The translations under genes were made by a program, and so were the position numbers. From Anoxynatronum sp033549305 (GTDB lineage: Bacteria; Bacillota; Clostridia; Peptostreptococcales; Tindalliaceae): a stretch of 30,181 nucleotides of DNA. Location: assembly GCA_033549305.1 (NCBI GenBank), contig JAWSUV010000023.1, forward strand, positions 1-30,181, in the 5' to 3' direction. Below the pieces are notes generated by a model, which worked only from the letters and a program-made list of their open reading frames with translations, made no database searches and was not told the origin of the DNA. Below, piece after piece: positions 22,218 through 29,693 of this stretch (its first letter is position 1; every line of letters starts with the position of its first letter).

Positions 22218-23231
22218 ATGAAAACAAAAGTAGGTATTAATGGATTTGGACGAATCGGAAAAGTAGCTTTGAAAGTATGGCTTGAAAATGAACGGGATAT
22301 TGACATTGTTGCAATTAACAGCACCAGCGGCCCTGTAAAACATGCTCATATTTTTAAATATGACAGCATGTATGGCATTTTACCCCAGGAAGTGGTAGCC
22401 ACAGATGATGAACTCCGTGTTGGCGATAAGATCATCAAATTCACAGCTTACAAGGATCCTGCAGAAATTCCATGGAAAGAAATGGGCGTCGACATCGTTC
22501 TGGAATGCTCCGGAAAATTCAATTCAGAAGAAGGAGCCATGAAACACATCCAGGCAGGCGCCAAAAAAGTTATTCTTTCCGCGCCTCCAAAAGGCGGAGA
22601 GGTTCTTCAGGTTGTCATGGGTGTCAATGAAGACATGTATGACCCGGAAAAACATCATGTGCTTTCAAATGCATCCTGCACTACCAACTGCATGGCACCT
22701 TTCGTAAAAGTGCTCAATGATGAATTTGGTGTTGAATACGGCTTGATGACAACAGTACATGCCTACACCAACGATCAGCAGTTGCTGGATATGCCTCACT
22801 CTGACCCGCGTCGCGCACGCGCGGCCGCTTTATCCATCATTCCGACCACGACTGGCGCGGCAAAAGCTGTTACCAAGGTGATTCCTGAACTCAAAGGCAA
22901 ATTGAATGGGTTTGCATTGCGGGTTCCGACGCCGGTGGTTTCTGTGGTAGATCTTGTGGTAGAGCTGAAAAAAGATTCAACAACAGAAGAAGTGAACCAG
23001 AAGTTAAAGGAAGCATCAGAAGGAAAGTTGAAAGGCATTATGGGCTTCAGTGAAGAGCCTCTGGTTTCAATTGATTACAAGAAAGACAGCCGTTCCAGCA
23101 TCATTGACAGTTTGTCAACGATGATGATCGGTCCAAGAATGGTGAAAGTAGTAGCATGGTATGATAATGAATGGGGTTATTCGGAAAGACTGGTTGATTT
23201 TCTTTCATATGTTGCCCATAAGGGGTTTTAG
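22218..23231 (+). CDS. gap: Type I glyceraldehyde-3-phosphate dehydrogenase
   Basis: This 337-aa phosphorylating GAPDH is complete, with INGFGRIGK (Rossmann loop), SNASCTTNC with catalytic C154, and the C-terminal WYDNEWGYS. At the end of the second beta strand, where NAD-specific enzymes carry an aspartate (N-D-L), this protein has Ser35 in AINSTSGP. Loss of that acidic residue is known to relax or switch specificity toward NADP, so the cofactor should not be assumed to be NAD alone. The proline of the MPHSDPRRARAA segment, more typical of NAD enzymes, is kept. AGGAGG precedes the ATG by 6 nt. It is a single-gene unit with its own terminator; pgk and tpi are not adjacent. Confidence 0.95.
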   Translation: MKTKVGINGFGRIGKVALKVWLENERDIDIVAINSTSGPVKHAHIFKYDSMYGILPQEVVATDDELRVGDKIIKFTAYKDPAEIPWKEMGVDIVLECSGKFNSEEGAMKHIQAGAKKVILSAPPKGGEVLQVVMGVNEDMYDPEKHHVLSNASCTTNCMAPFVKVLNDEFGVEYGLMTTVHAYTNDQQLLDMPHSDPRRARAAALSIIPTTTGAAKAVTKVIPELKGKLNGFALRVPTPVVSVVDLVVELKKDSTTEEVNQKLKEASEGKLKGIMGFSEEPLVSIDYKKDSRSSIIDSLSTMMIGPRMVKVVAWYDNEWGYSERLVDFLSYVAHKGF

Positions 23232-23261
23232 AAGCTGGTTTAACGCAGTTTAATCTTTTGC

Positions 23262-23291
23262 AGGCTGCCGTCATGTGACGGCAGCCTTTTT
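23262..23291 (+). terminator. Intrinsic terminator after gap
   Basis: AGGCTGCCGTCA (23262-23273) and TGACGGCAGCCT (23276-23287) form a GC-rich stem followed by T residues to 23291. Confidence 0.92.
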
Positions 23292-23364
23292 GCTGGTATC
23301 AATGCCTGAAGTCGTGTATAATATAGTGGGTTTACACCTATTATTAATTCAGGGAGTGGAGAAG

Positions 23365-24198
23365 ATGGAGAATATCGAATGGAAAAAATTTCTCATCCCC
23401 TACGAACATGCCGTGGAAGAACTGAAAGTGAAATTTCGAAGCATTCGAAGCGAGTTGCTGACAGTGGGAGCCTATTCCCCCATTGAGTTTGTCGTCGGCC
23501 GGGTGAAGCGCGTTTCCAGCATTCTTGAAAAAGCAAAAATGCTTAATCTCGAACTGGATGAAATCGAAGAAGGGGTCGAAGACATTGCAGGGATTCGAAT
23601 TATGTGCCAGTTTGTGGAAGATATCTACACAGTGGTTGACTTCATTCGGGAACGTGAAGGAAAAGACATGGAGATTATCAACATTAAAGACTATATCACC
23701 AATCAAAAGGACAGTGGCTATCGCAGTTACCATGTGGTCGTTCGATATCCGATTCAAACGGCTTTCGGACACAAACAAATTCTGGCTGAAATTCAGATCC
23801 GGACATTAGCCATGAATTTCTGGGCAACCATTGAGCACTCGCTGAACTACAAATACAAACATCACATTCCTGAACATGTGACGGATCGGCTTAAAAAAGC
23901 GGCCGATGCCTCCATGGTGCTTGATCAGGAAATGTCAGAAATCCGTTATGAAATTCGGGAAGCACAAAAGTTGTTTGAAACAAAGTCCAATGTTGTGTCG
24001 GCGATTCTGGGCCATATACAGCAGCTGCGAGTACATGGGTTTCATCAGGAAGCGGAACGGCATTATCAGGAATTTGAAAAAATCTGGAGCGATGGTGATC
24101 TGCAGGAACTGAAGAAAATGGCGCGAAAACTTCGAGAACAGATCGATCATTATGATACGTATGGCGCAGATAAGAACCGATTTGCATCAGATGAATAG
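23365..24198 (+). CDS. Small alarmone synthetase, RelA/SpoT synthetase domain only
   Basis: This 277-aa protein is a (p)ppGpp synthetase of the YjbM/RelQ-like class, without the HD hydrolase, TGS or ACT domains of long RSH proteins. Synthetase motifs are in order: SPIEFVVGRVKRV (39-51), VEDIAGIRIM (71-80), KDSGYRSYHVVV (115-126) and AEIQIRT (141-147, with catalytic Glu142). It is about 65 residues longer than typical YjbM, the extra part being a charged helical C-terminus. The ATG at 23365 follows GGGAG by 8 nt; upstream in-frame codons lack a site. A TATAAT at 23317-23322 probably serves it. A metallophosphoesterase gene starts 10 bp after its stop. Confidence 0.92.
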   Translation: MENIEWKKFLIPYEHAVEELKVKFRSIRSELLTVGAYSPIEFVVGRVKRVSSILEKAKMLNLELDEIEEGVEDIAGIRIMCQFVEDIYTVVDFIREREGKDMEIINIKDYITNQKDSGYRSYHVVVRYPIQTAFGHKQILAEIQIRTLAMNFWATIEHSLNYKYKHHIPEHVTDRLKKAADASMVLDQEMSEIRYEIREAQKLFETKSNVVSAILGHIQQLRVHGFHQEAERHYQEFEKIWSDGDLQELKKMARKLREQIDHYDTYGADKNRFASDE

Positions 24199-24208
24199 GG
24201 AGGCTGCT

Positions 24209-24910
24209 ATGATTTATACCATCGGGGATCTGCATCTGGGAAGCCAGGTGGAAAAACCCATGTCAGTTTTTGGAAGCAACTGGAATGAGCATCCGCAAAA
24301 AATGCGTGACAGTTGGCTGAGTCAAGTCGCGCCGCAGGATGCAGTATTAATTCCGGGCGATATATCCTGGGCAATGACGTTGGAAGAAGCAATGCCGGAT
24401 CTTGAATGGATTGACAGCCTGCCAGGCCGTAAATATCTGATTAAAGGCAACCATGATTATTGGTGGAAAAGTATTCATAAGCTGAATGCTCTGTCGGAAA
24501 CCATGTTTTTCATCCAGAATCATTTTTTTCCATATGAAGGAAAGGCTATTTGCGGGACAAGGGGATGGGCCTGCCCGGGGACTCCGGGGTTCACTCCACA
24601 GGACCAGAAAATATATCTGCGGGAAGCTCAGCGGCTTGAATTGTCTCTCCAGGCGGCTAAGCGTGCAGGACATGATCACATCATTGGGATGATTCACTTT
24701 CCCCCTGCGAATGAAAGAAAAGAACCTTCCCTTTTCACCCACTTATTCGAAACCTATGGTGTGACACAGGTTGTCTATGGGCATATTCACGGGGAAGATT
24801 CTATTCAGCCGGGTCCGATAAAATGGATCAACGGCGTTTATTACCAGCTTGTTTCCAGTGACTTTTTAAAGTTTGAAGTGACACCGTTACAGAAGCCCGC
24901 TGGAACCTAA
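24209..24910 (+). CDS. Metallophosphoesterase (calcineurin-like), COG1768-type
   Basis: This 233-aa protein has the metallophosphoesterase signature set: GDLH (D7, H9), GD (D51), GNHD (80-83) and GHIHG near residue 192. These residues hold two divalent metals in the family. By recollection it resembles the uncharacterised 'predicted phosphohydrolase' COG1768; the substrate is unknown. GGGAGG is 5 nt before the ATG at 24209. An upstream in-frame ATG at 24152 would overlap the synthetase gene and is not favoured. Coupling to the alarmone synthetase suggests a nucleotide-related job, but that is inference. Its last 24 bp overlap the 3' end of fba on the other strand. Confidence 0.88.
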   Translation: MIYTIGDLHLGSQVEKPMSVFGSNWNEHPQKMRDSWLSQVAPQDAVLIPGDISWAMTLEEAMPDLEWIDSLPGRKYLIKGNHDYWWKSIHKLNALSETMFFIQNHFFPYEGKAICGTRGWACPGTPGFTPQDQKIYLREAQRLELSLQAAKRAGHDHIIGMIHFPPANERKEPSLFTHLFETYGVTQVVYGHIHGEDSIQPGPIKWINGVYYQLVSSDFLKFEVTPLQKPAGT

Positions 24911-25816
24911 CACATTCTTGATTTTATGCTGTACCATCTGACGGATGGCATCACGGCCGGGGCCTAAATATTTGCGTGGGTCAAAATTGGATGGATCTTC
25001 AGCAAACTCTCTGCGGATCGCGGCTGTCATAGCCAAACGCAAATCAGTGTCGATATTCACCTTGCAGACACCATGTCTGGCTGCTTCCTTTATCATCGAT
25101 TCAGGCACGCCCTGTGCACCGGGAATTTTACCGCCATACTGATTGCACAGCTCAACAAATTCAGGCAACACAGTGGATGCACCATGCAGCACAAGCGGTG
25201 TCCCGGGAATTTTTGCTGCTATGGCTTTCAAGCGTTCAAAATCCAACTTCGGTTCGCCTTTAAATTTATAGGCGCCATGACTTGTCCCAATGGCAATCGC
25301 CAGTGAATCAATGCCGGTTTGTTCAACAAACTCCTGCGCCTCATCAGGATCCGTAAATGCGGCTTCTGCAGCACTCACATTCACAGCATCTTCAATTCCT
25401 GCCAGACGGCCCAGTTCTGCTTCAACCACAACCCCGTGGGCATGCGCATATTCAACCACTTTTTTGGTGATGGCGATGTTTTCTTCAAGGGGATGATGAG
25501 AGGCATCAATCATAACGGATGTGAATCCGTCGTCCACGCACTGCTTACAAATGTCGAAACTTTCTCCATGATCAAGGTGCAGAACAATGGGGAGATCCGA
25601 TTCTTCAACAGCCGCTTCCACCAGCTTTCGCAGGTAGATGGGATTGGCGTATTTTCTGGCTCCCGCAGAAACCTGTAGAATCAATGGTGAACGCTCTCCT
25701 TTTGCGGCGTCGACAATCCCTTGGATGATTTCCATATTGTTAACGTTAAATGCACCAATTGCGTAATCCTTCTCATATGCTTTTTCAAATAATGACTTAC
25801 TTGTAATTAATGGCAC
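24887..25816 (-). CDS. fba: Class II fructose-bisphosphate aldolase
   Basis: This 309-aa zinc aldolase interconverts fructose 1,6-bisphosphate with dihydroxyacetone phosphate and glyceraldehyde 3-phosphate. Visible motifs are HLDHGES with the catalytic D82 and zinc ligand H83, EAELGRLAG, AIGTSHGAY and LHGAST. It belongs to the class IIB-like group of about 310 residues. The start is taken as GTG at 25816, which gives the family-typical MPLITSK and lies 8 nt after GGGAG. The in-frame ATG at 25822 is only 2 nt from that site. A good promoter is at 25841-25869. No terminator is seen; the gene ends inside the convergent phosphoesterase gene. Confidence 0.95.
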   Translation of the reverse strand: MPLITSKSLFEKAYEKDYAIGAFNVNNMEIIQGIVDAAKGERSPLILQVSAGARKYANPIYLRKLVEAAVEESDLPIVLHLDHGESFDICKQCVDDGFTSVMIDASHHPLEENIAITKKVVEYAHAHGVVVEAELGRLAGIEDAVNVSAAEAAFTDPDEAQEFVEQTGIDSLAIAIGTSHGAYKFKGEPKLDFERLKAIAAKIPGTPLVLHGASTVLPEFVELCNQYGGKIPGAQGVPESMIKEAARHGVCKVNIDTDLRLAMTAAIRREFAEDPSNFDPRKYLGPGRDAIRQMVQHKIKNVLGSSGLL

Positions 25817-25840
25817 AGGCATCACTCCCTTTTTGGTTTT

Positions 25841-25869
25841 ATTCTATCATATCTAAAAGGATATAGCAA
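25841..25869 (-). promoter_or_regulatory. Predicted fba promoter
   Basis: On the minus strand TTGCTA (25869-25864) and TAGAAT (25846-25841) are spaced 17 bp. The start near 25834 would give a leader of under 20 nt. Confidence 0.6.
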
Positions 25870-25883
25870 ACACCAACGTTCAT

Positions 25884-25961
25884 ATTTCAATGGTTACAGC
25901 GATTTAGCCGGGACACAATCTGTCCGAGCACCGTCAGCATTGAAATGGTGTAACGGGTGCT
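25884..25961. other. Structured intergenic segment with competing stems
   Basis: ATTTCAATG (25884-25892) is perfectly complementary to CATTGAAAT (25938-25946). Inside lies GGACA-CAATC-TGTCC (25911-25925). AGCACC (25927-25932) can pair with GGTGCT (25956-25961), which crosses the outer stem. It sits between the divergent fba and pssA genes, upstream of the fba promoter. I know no RNA family that matches. The remainder up to 26139 holds no gene and no other clear element; TAGAAT at 26010-26015 is a possible weak -10 for pssA. Confidence 0.35.
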
Positions 25962-26142
25962 TCTCCTGTCTTTTTTCAGCCTGGCCTTTGTTTTTTGATC
26001 TAAATAGGGTAGAATAGTAATGACAGTAATGCGAAGTACATCTCTCACCCATCAGGATCAGACCTGCAAACCGCGCAGGAGGAGCAATTCTGGATGCGAT
26101 CGGATAACAGGCCGCCGGACAGTCAAGAAAGAGGTGTGGATG

Positions 26143-26658
26143 ATGAAAGTAAAAGCACAGCTACCCAATATGCTGACGTATTTAAATCTAACATTAGGGC
26201 TTTTGGCCATAGTGTGTATTGTCAGTGAGCAATATGCAATTTCAGCCCTTCTGATCATTTTAGCCGCATTCATGGATCGATTTGATGGCAAACTGGCCAG
26301 AAAGCTGGATGTAGAAAGTGAGTTTGGGAAAGAACTTGATTCATTATGTGATTTGATATCTTTTGGTGTAGCCCCTGCTATTCTGATGTGGAGTTTCCAC
26401 ATGGCAGATATCGGTGTTCTCGGGTTTTTTGTGGTCGCTCTGTTTGCTATCAGTGGCGCTTACCGCCTGGCATTTTTTAATATCACCGAGTTCGATGGAT
26501 TCTATATGGGAATACCCATTACGCTATGTGGCGGCATCGTGGCAGTTATGGCCCTTTATTCGGTAAATTATGCGACCAATATATACGTACTGGGATTGAT
26601 CATGCTGATTTTATCCTATGCGATGGTCACAAAGCGAATCAGATTACGAAAACGGTAG
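26143..26658 (+). CDS. pssA: CDP-diacylglycerol--serine O-phosphatidyltransferase
   Basis: This 171-aa membrane enzyme makes phosphatidylserine from CDP-diacylglycerol and serine, the first step to phosphatidylethanolamine. The CDP-alcohol phosphotransferase signature D-x2-DG-x2-AR-x8-G-x3-D-x3-D is complete (D45, D48, G49, A52, R53, G62, D66, D70). The rest is a series of hydrophobic helices. PssA is preferred over PgsA from the short length, the NMLTYLNLTLGL start and the FNITEFDGFYMGIP segment. The start ATG at 26143 follows GAGGTG; the adjacent ATG at 26140 is also possible. A longer frame reaching back to 26020 lacks membrane character and is not favoured. No psd gene follows. Confidence 0.87.
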   Translation: MKVKAQLPNMLTYLNLTLGLLAIVCIVSEQYAISALLIILAAFMDRFDGKLARKLDVESEFGKELDSLCDLISFGVAPAILMWSFHMADIGVLGFFVVALFAISGAYRLAFFNITEFDGFYMGIPITLCGGIVAVMALYSVNYATNIYVLGLIMLILSYAMVTKRIRLRKR

Positions 26659-26682
26659 CAGCGATAGGACCAGTGATGACAC

Positions 26683-26707
26683 AAAGATTCCTGACCGGAG
26701 TCTTTTT
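26683..26707 (+). terminator. Intrinsic terminator after pssA
   Basis: AAAGATTCC (26683-26691) pairs with GGAGTCTTT (26697-26705), with one G-U pair, a TGACC loop and T residues to 26707. Flanking ACAC and GTGT may lengthen the stem. It lies 25 bp after the pssA stop. Confidence 0.75.
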
Positions 26708-26763
26708 GTGTGTCGTTAACTCCAGGAACAATACCCACAATGGATATGGTAGAGGTGTGACCA

Positions 26764-27315
26764 GTGAAATACAAACCAGGAAGAAATCTTTTCGAAGAAT
26801 TTGCAAAGATGCGCGAAAGCCTGATCTTTCAATATAAAAAAGGGGATTTGAATAAAAAGGAGTATGTGAGGCAATCCCATGATCTCCTGATTCATTTTGA
26901 AGCCACGCCGTTTAATAATGTGGACAGTTTTGATAAAGCAGTCTTCAACTACCACTACTATAATACAATGGCTAAATATACCCGTATGAAGGCAGAAGAG
27001 CTGCGGAAAAGCGGAAAGCACCCGGACTTGTACCGGCATTATATTGAACGGAAAGACCATTACTACAGACTGAAGGATCGAATGACTTGGAAGGCGGTGA
27101 GTCTACTGGACTTTCAAAATGTCGAGGCATATCATATTAAGGTTAGATCCAACTTTCTGAAAGAAAACTTATTTGAGATTGTTTTTCGCCAGCATCCAAC
27201 GGTTGTTTTTCATTCCCGGGGACAGTGGCTCCAGTCGAGATTAGAGAAGGAAGGTATTTTTGATCATCGCATCAAGCGATCTGTCATCGAATCATATGTG
27301 AATGAAAAGTATTAA
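26764..27315 (+). CDS. Conserved-looking protein of unknown function
   Basis: This 183-aa cytoplasmic protein is rich in charged and aromatic residues, mostly helical, with no membrane segment and no motif I can assign. It may belong to an uncharacterised Bacillota family (possibly DUF6648; unverified recollection). Tyr-rich clusters stand out (FNYHYYNTMAKYTRMKAEEL and the HYIERKDHYYRLKDR helix). The start is GTG at 26764, six bases after GAGGTG, giving a plausible MKYKPGRNLFEEFA. The methyltransferase gene begins 32 bp after its stop without a terminator, so the two are probably one operon. Confidence 0.65.
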   Translation: MKYKPGRNLFEEFAKMRESLIFQYKKGDLNKKEYVRQSHDLLIHFEATPFNNVDSFDKAVFNYHYYNTMAKYTRMKAEELRKSGKHPDLYRHYIERKDHYYRLKDRMTWKAVSLLDFQNVEAYHIKVRSNFLKENLFEIVFRQHPTVVFHSRGQWLQSRLEKEGIFDHRIKRSVIESYVNEKY

Positions 27316-27347
27316 AGGCAGTTCACAAACAGGGGAGGAGGGGTTTT

Positions 27348-28112
27348 ATGTACCAAATTCATACTGCGGACCGGTATTTATGGGACAACTTGAATCTCGA
27401 CAATAAGCTCGTACTGGAGGGTGGTACTTCCTGGGGTAATACAACGCGTCGAATTGCTGAAAAGGTTACAGAACAGGGCTGGAAAACGAGACTGATATCA
27501 GTGGATATTGACGATGATCACTTCGATCAGATTGAAGAAGCTCTCCATCATCAATTTGAAGAATTACAATTACGTCGTGCTGATTTGAGTCAACTGGATT
27601 TTTTGGATGATAATGTTGTGGATGTCGTCATATGCAACTATACCCTTTCATCTGTTAACCAGTTTCCATTACGGGCAGTGAAAGCATTAAGTGAGTTTTA
27701 CAGAGTCTTGAAACCAGGTGGCCGGTTAGTTATTATGGAAGAAATGCCCATCTGGTCGGTTGAAAACAGGGACTACCCGTACTGGTCTCAGCGTTTGCGG
27801 GTCATTAAAAGTATCAGTGTACTGAAAGCAATGGCGCACTTCAATGAAATCCATCCGACGGATTTAGAGCATTCACTGAAAACGATTGGCTTTCAGGAGA
27901 TTAATTACCAGGAATTCAAAGAAATCATTAATGCAGAATTGGCGACCCGATTCCTTGACAAACGAAAACAAACACTATTAAAAGGAATCAATGATATTGA
28001 AAATGAACATTTGACGAAGGGATTCGTCGAAATAACGGAGAAGCTGGTGAAAGAACTGGAGCAGGCAAAAGAGTTTTCCGCGCCGGCCTATATTCTGAAA
28101 GCAGCTAAATGA
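27348..28112 (+). CDS. Class I SAM-dependent methyltransferase
   Basis: This 254-aa protein has the Rossmann methyltransferase order: motif I LVLEGGTSWGNTTRRIAE (residues about 21-38), acidic strand-2 end SVDIDDDH, ADLSQLDF, motif IV VVDVVICNYTLSS, and post-motif FYRVLKPGGRLVIMEE. Motif I is unusual, EGGTSWGN rather than D-x-GCG-x-G, but keeps the acidic residue and glycines. The C-terminal ~90 residues are helical and family-specific. The substrate cannot be told. It is not MnmM/YtqB, which is shorter. GGGAGGAGGGG lies just before the ATG. It follows the unknown gene at 26764 and ends at a terminator. Confidence 0.82.
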   Translation: MYQIHTADRYLWDNLNLDNKLVLEGGTSWGNTTRRIAEKVTEQGWKTRLISVDIDDDHFDQIEEALHHQFEELQLRRADLSQLDFLDDNVVDVVICNYTLSSVNQFPLRAVKALSEFYRVLKPGGRLVIMEEMPIWSVENRDYPYWSQRLRVIKSISVLKAMAHFNEIHPTDLEHSLKTIGFQEINYQEFKEIINAELATRFLDKRKQTLLKGINDIENEHLTKGFVEITEKLVKELEQAKEFSAPAYILKAAK

Positions 28113-28130
28113 TAGCACGTCGACCAATAA

Positions 28131-28160
28131 GTGCCCGGACATTTAATCCGGGTGCTTTTT
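28131..28160 (+). terminator. Intrinsic terminator after the methyltransferase gene
   Basis: GTGCCCGGA (28131-28139) pairs with TCCGGGTGC (28147-28155) in a 9-bp stem with two G-U pairs, followed by TTTTT to 28160. It ends only 4 bp before the rlmD ribosome binding site (GGGAG, 28164-28168). Confidence 0.8.
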
Positions 28161-28173
28161 GCAGGGAGAGTTG

Positions 28174-29541
28174 ATGAATATGGGACTTAAGGGAAAGCTG
28201 ATAAACCTGAAAATCATTCAGCAGGAATACGGCGGTAAAGCTGTGGGTTGGTACCAAGGAAAACGTGTGGTGACAAACCAGGGGATTGTGGGCCAGCTGG
28301 TTACTGCTAAAATAAAACGGATCAGACAACACTCTGTAGAAGCTGAAACCCAGGAAGTTCTTAAAAAGTCTCCTCTGGAAACTGAAACAGCCTGTTCGCA
28401 TTTTGATCAATGCGGAGGCTGTTCAATGCAGGGAGTATCTTATAACACACAAGTTGCCATGAAAGAAGAACAAGTCAGAGATCTGTTTGAGCTAAACAAA
28501 ATCAATTCCGGAATCTGGCTGCCGACACTACAGAGCCCGCGAGTATACGAATACCGCAATAAAATGGAATTTTCCTTTGGAGATCAATGCAAGGGCGGGA
28601 CTCTGACTCTGGGAATGCACCAGCGCGGACGCCGTTTTGATGTGGTTGATACTCCGGACTGCAATATTATTGACGAAGACTTTCGATTAATCAGAACAAT
28701 AACGGTTAGGTACTTTCGGGAAAAAGGAATCAAGCACTACCATAGAATGACTCATGATGGTATCCTGCGTCATTTGGTGATTCGAAAAGCAGCCTTTACA
28801 GGTGAAATCCTGGTTAATCTGGTGACAGCCGGTATGCCTGGGCTTCCGGTGGAAGAATGGAAAAAGGCTCTGCTGATGCTTCAGACTCAGGGAAAGATAA
28901 CGGGAATACTCTGGACCCGCAATGATGGTGTGGCTGACACGGTGCAATGTGATTCGCTTCAGCTTTTATATGGAAAATCTACATTAAGTGAAAAAATGCT
29001 GGGCCTTCGTTTTTCAATCACACCTTTTTCGTTTTTTCAAACCAACAGTTTCGCAGCTGAACTTTTATATAAATCTGTCATTGAACTCATGGAACCCTCG
29101 GATCAAACGGTTGCCGATTTATACTGCGGTCTTGGAACGATTTCACAGCTTTTAGCCCGGAAAGCTTCGAGTGTCACAGGGATTGAACTGATTGATGAAG
29201 CGGTGAGTCAGGCACGTATCGATGCCCTGAAAAATGGAATAGAGAACTGCCTCTTTATTGCTGGTGATGTCAAGGAAGTTCTGTCAGCTCTCCCCGCGAA
29301 ACCAGATCTCATAGTCGTAGACCCTCCCCGTCCCGGTGTGAATCCAAAGGCAATGGAAGAACTGCTCAAGCTGGCTCCCGGAACGTTTATCTATGTTTCG
29401 TGCAATCCAAAAACACTGGTCGAAAACGTAAAGCAAGCCTTGGCAGCCGGATGGGAAATCGGTACAAAAAGATGTGTGGACTTATTTCCGCACACCCCGC
29501 ATCTGGAAATGGTGGTCACCCTGCATAAGGCTGTTCAATGA
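28174..29541 (+). CDS. rlmD: 23S rRNA (uracil-C5)-methyltransferase, RlmD/RlmCD type
   Basis: This 455-aa RNA m5U methyltransferase is of the TrmA/RumA family. An N-terminal TRAM domain (about 8-66) precedes the [4Fe-4S] cysteines C74, C80, C83 and C163, which match the pattern of E. coli RlmD. The Rossmann domain carries DLYCGLGT (SAM), VVDPPRPG, and the catalytic cysteine C410 in YVSCNPKTL. In Bacillota the homologue often methylates both U747 and U1939 (RlmCD), so the exact position is open. The start is ATG 28174, 5 nt after GGGAG; 28180 is an alternative. An intrinsic terminator sits immediately upstream, leaving little room for a promoter inside the gap. Confidence 0.92.
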   Translation: MNMGLKGKLINLKIIQQEYGGKAVGWYQGKRVVTNQGIVGQLVTAKIKRIRQHSVEAETQEVLKKSPLETETACSHFDQCGGCSMQGVSYNTQVAMKEEQVRDLFELNKINSGIWLPTLQSPRVYEYRNKMEFSFGDQCKGGTLTLGMHQRGRRFDVVDTPDCNIIDEDFRLIRTITVRYFREKGIKHYHRMTHDGILRHLVIRKAAFTGEILVNLVTAGMPGLPVEEWKKALLMLQTQGKITGILWTRNDGVADTVQCDSLQLLYGKSTLSEKMLGLRFSITPFSFFQTNSFAAELLYKSVIELMEPSDQTVADLYCGLGTISQLLARKASSVTGIELIDEAVSQARIDALKNGIENCLFIAGDVKEVLSALPAKPDLIVVDPPRPGVNPKAMEELLKLAPGTFIYVSCNPKTLVENVKQALAAGWEIGTKRCVDLFPHTPHLEMVVTLHKAVQ

Positions 29542-29613
29542 TGAATGACAATGCAGATCCAGCGGTGATCTTAACGGCGGCTCGTTGAATGCATTGAATG
29601 GAATGACGGTCTA

Positions 29614-29642
29614 TTGCTGAAGTCCCGTAAAAGTGATATAAT
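29614..29642 (+). promoter_or_regulatory. Predicted typA promoter
   Basis: A consensus TATAAT at 29637-29642 has an extended TG at 29634-29635 and a weak -35 TTGCTG at 29614-29619, spaced 17 bp. The leader is about 45 nt. Confidence 0.65.
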
Positions 29643-29693
29643 ATTTTTTTGTGAGAAATCAAGTGTAGAAGATCCGGAAAGAAGGAATGATGG

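Noticed and set aside
26020..26139. N-terminal extension of PssA by 41 residues
   Set aside because: The extension is basic and non-membrane, lacks a ribosome binding site, and the family starts at MKVKAQLPN.
27348..28112. The methyltransferase as MnmM, the tRNA partner of YtqA/MnmL
   Set aside because: It is about 60 residues longer than YtqB/MnmM, its motif I differs, and it lies far from the radical SAM gene.
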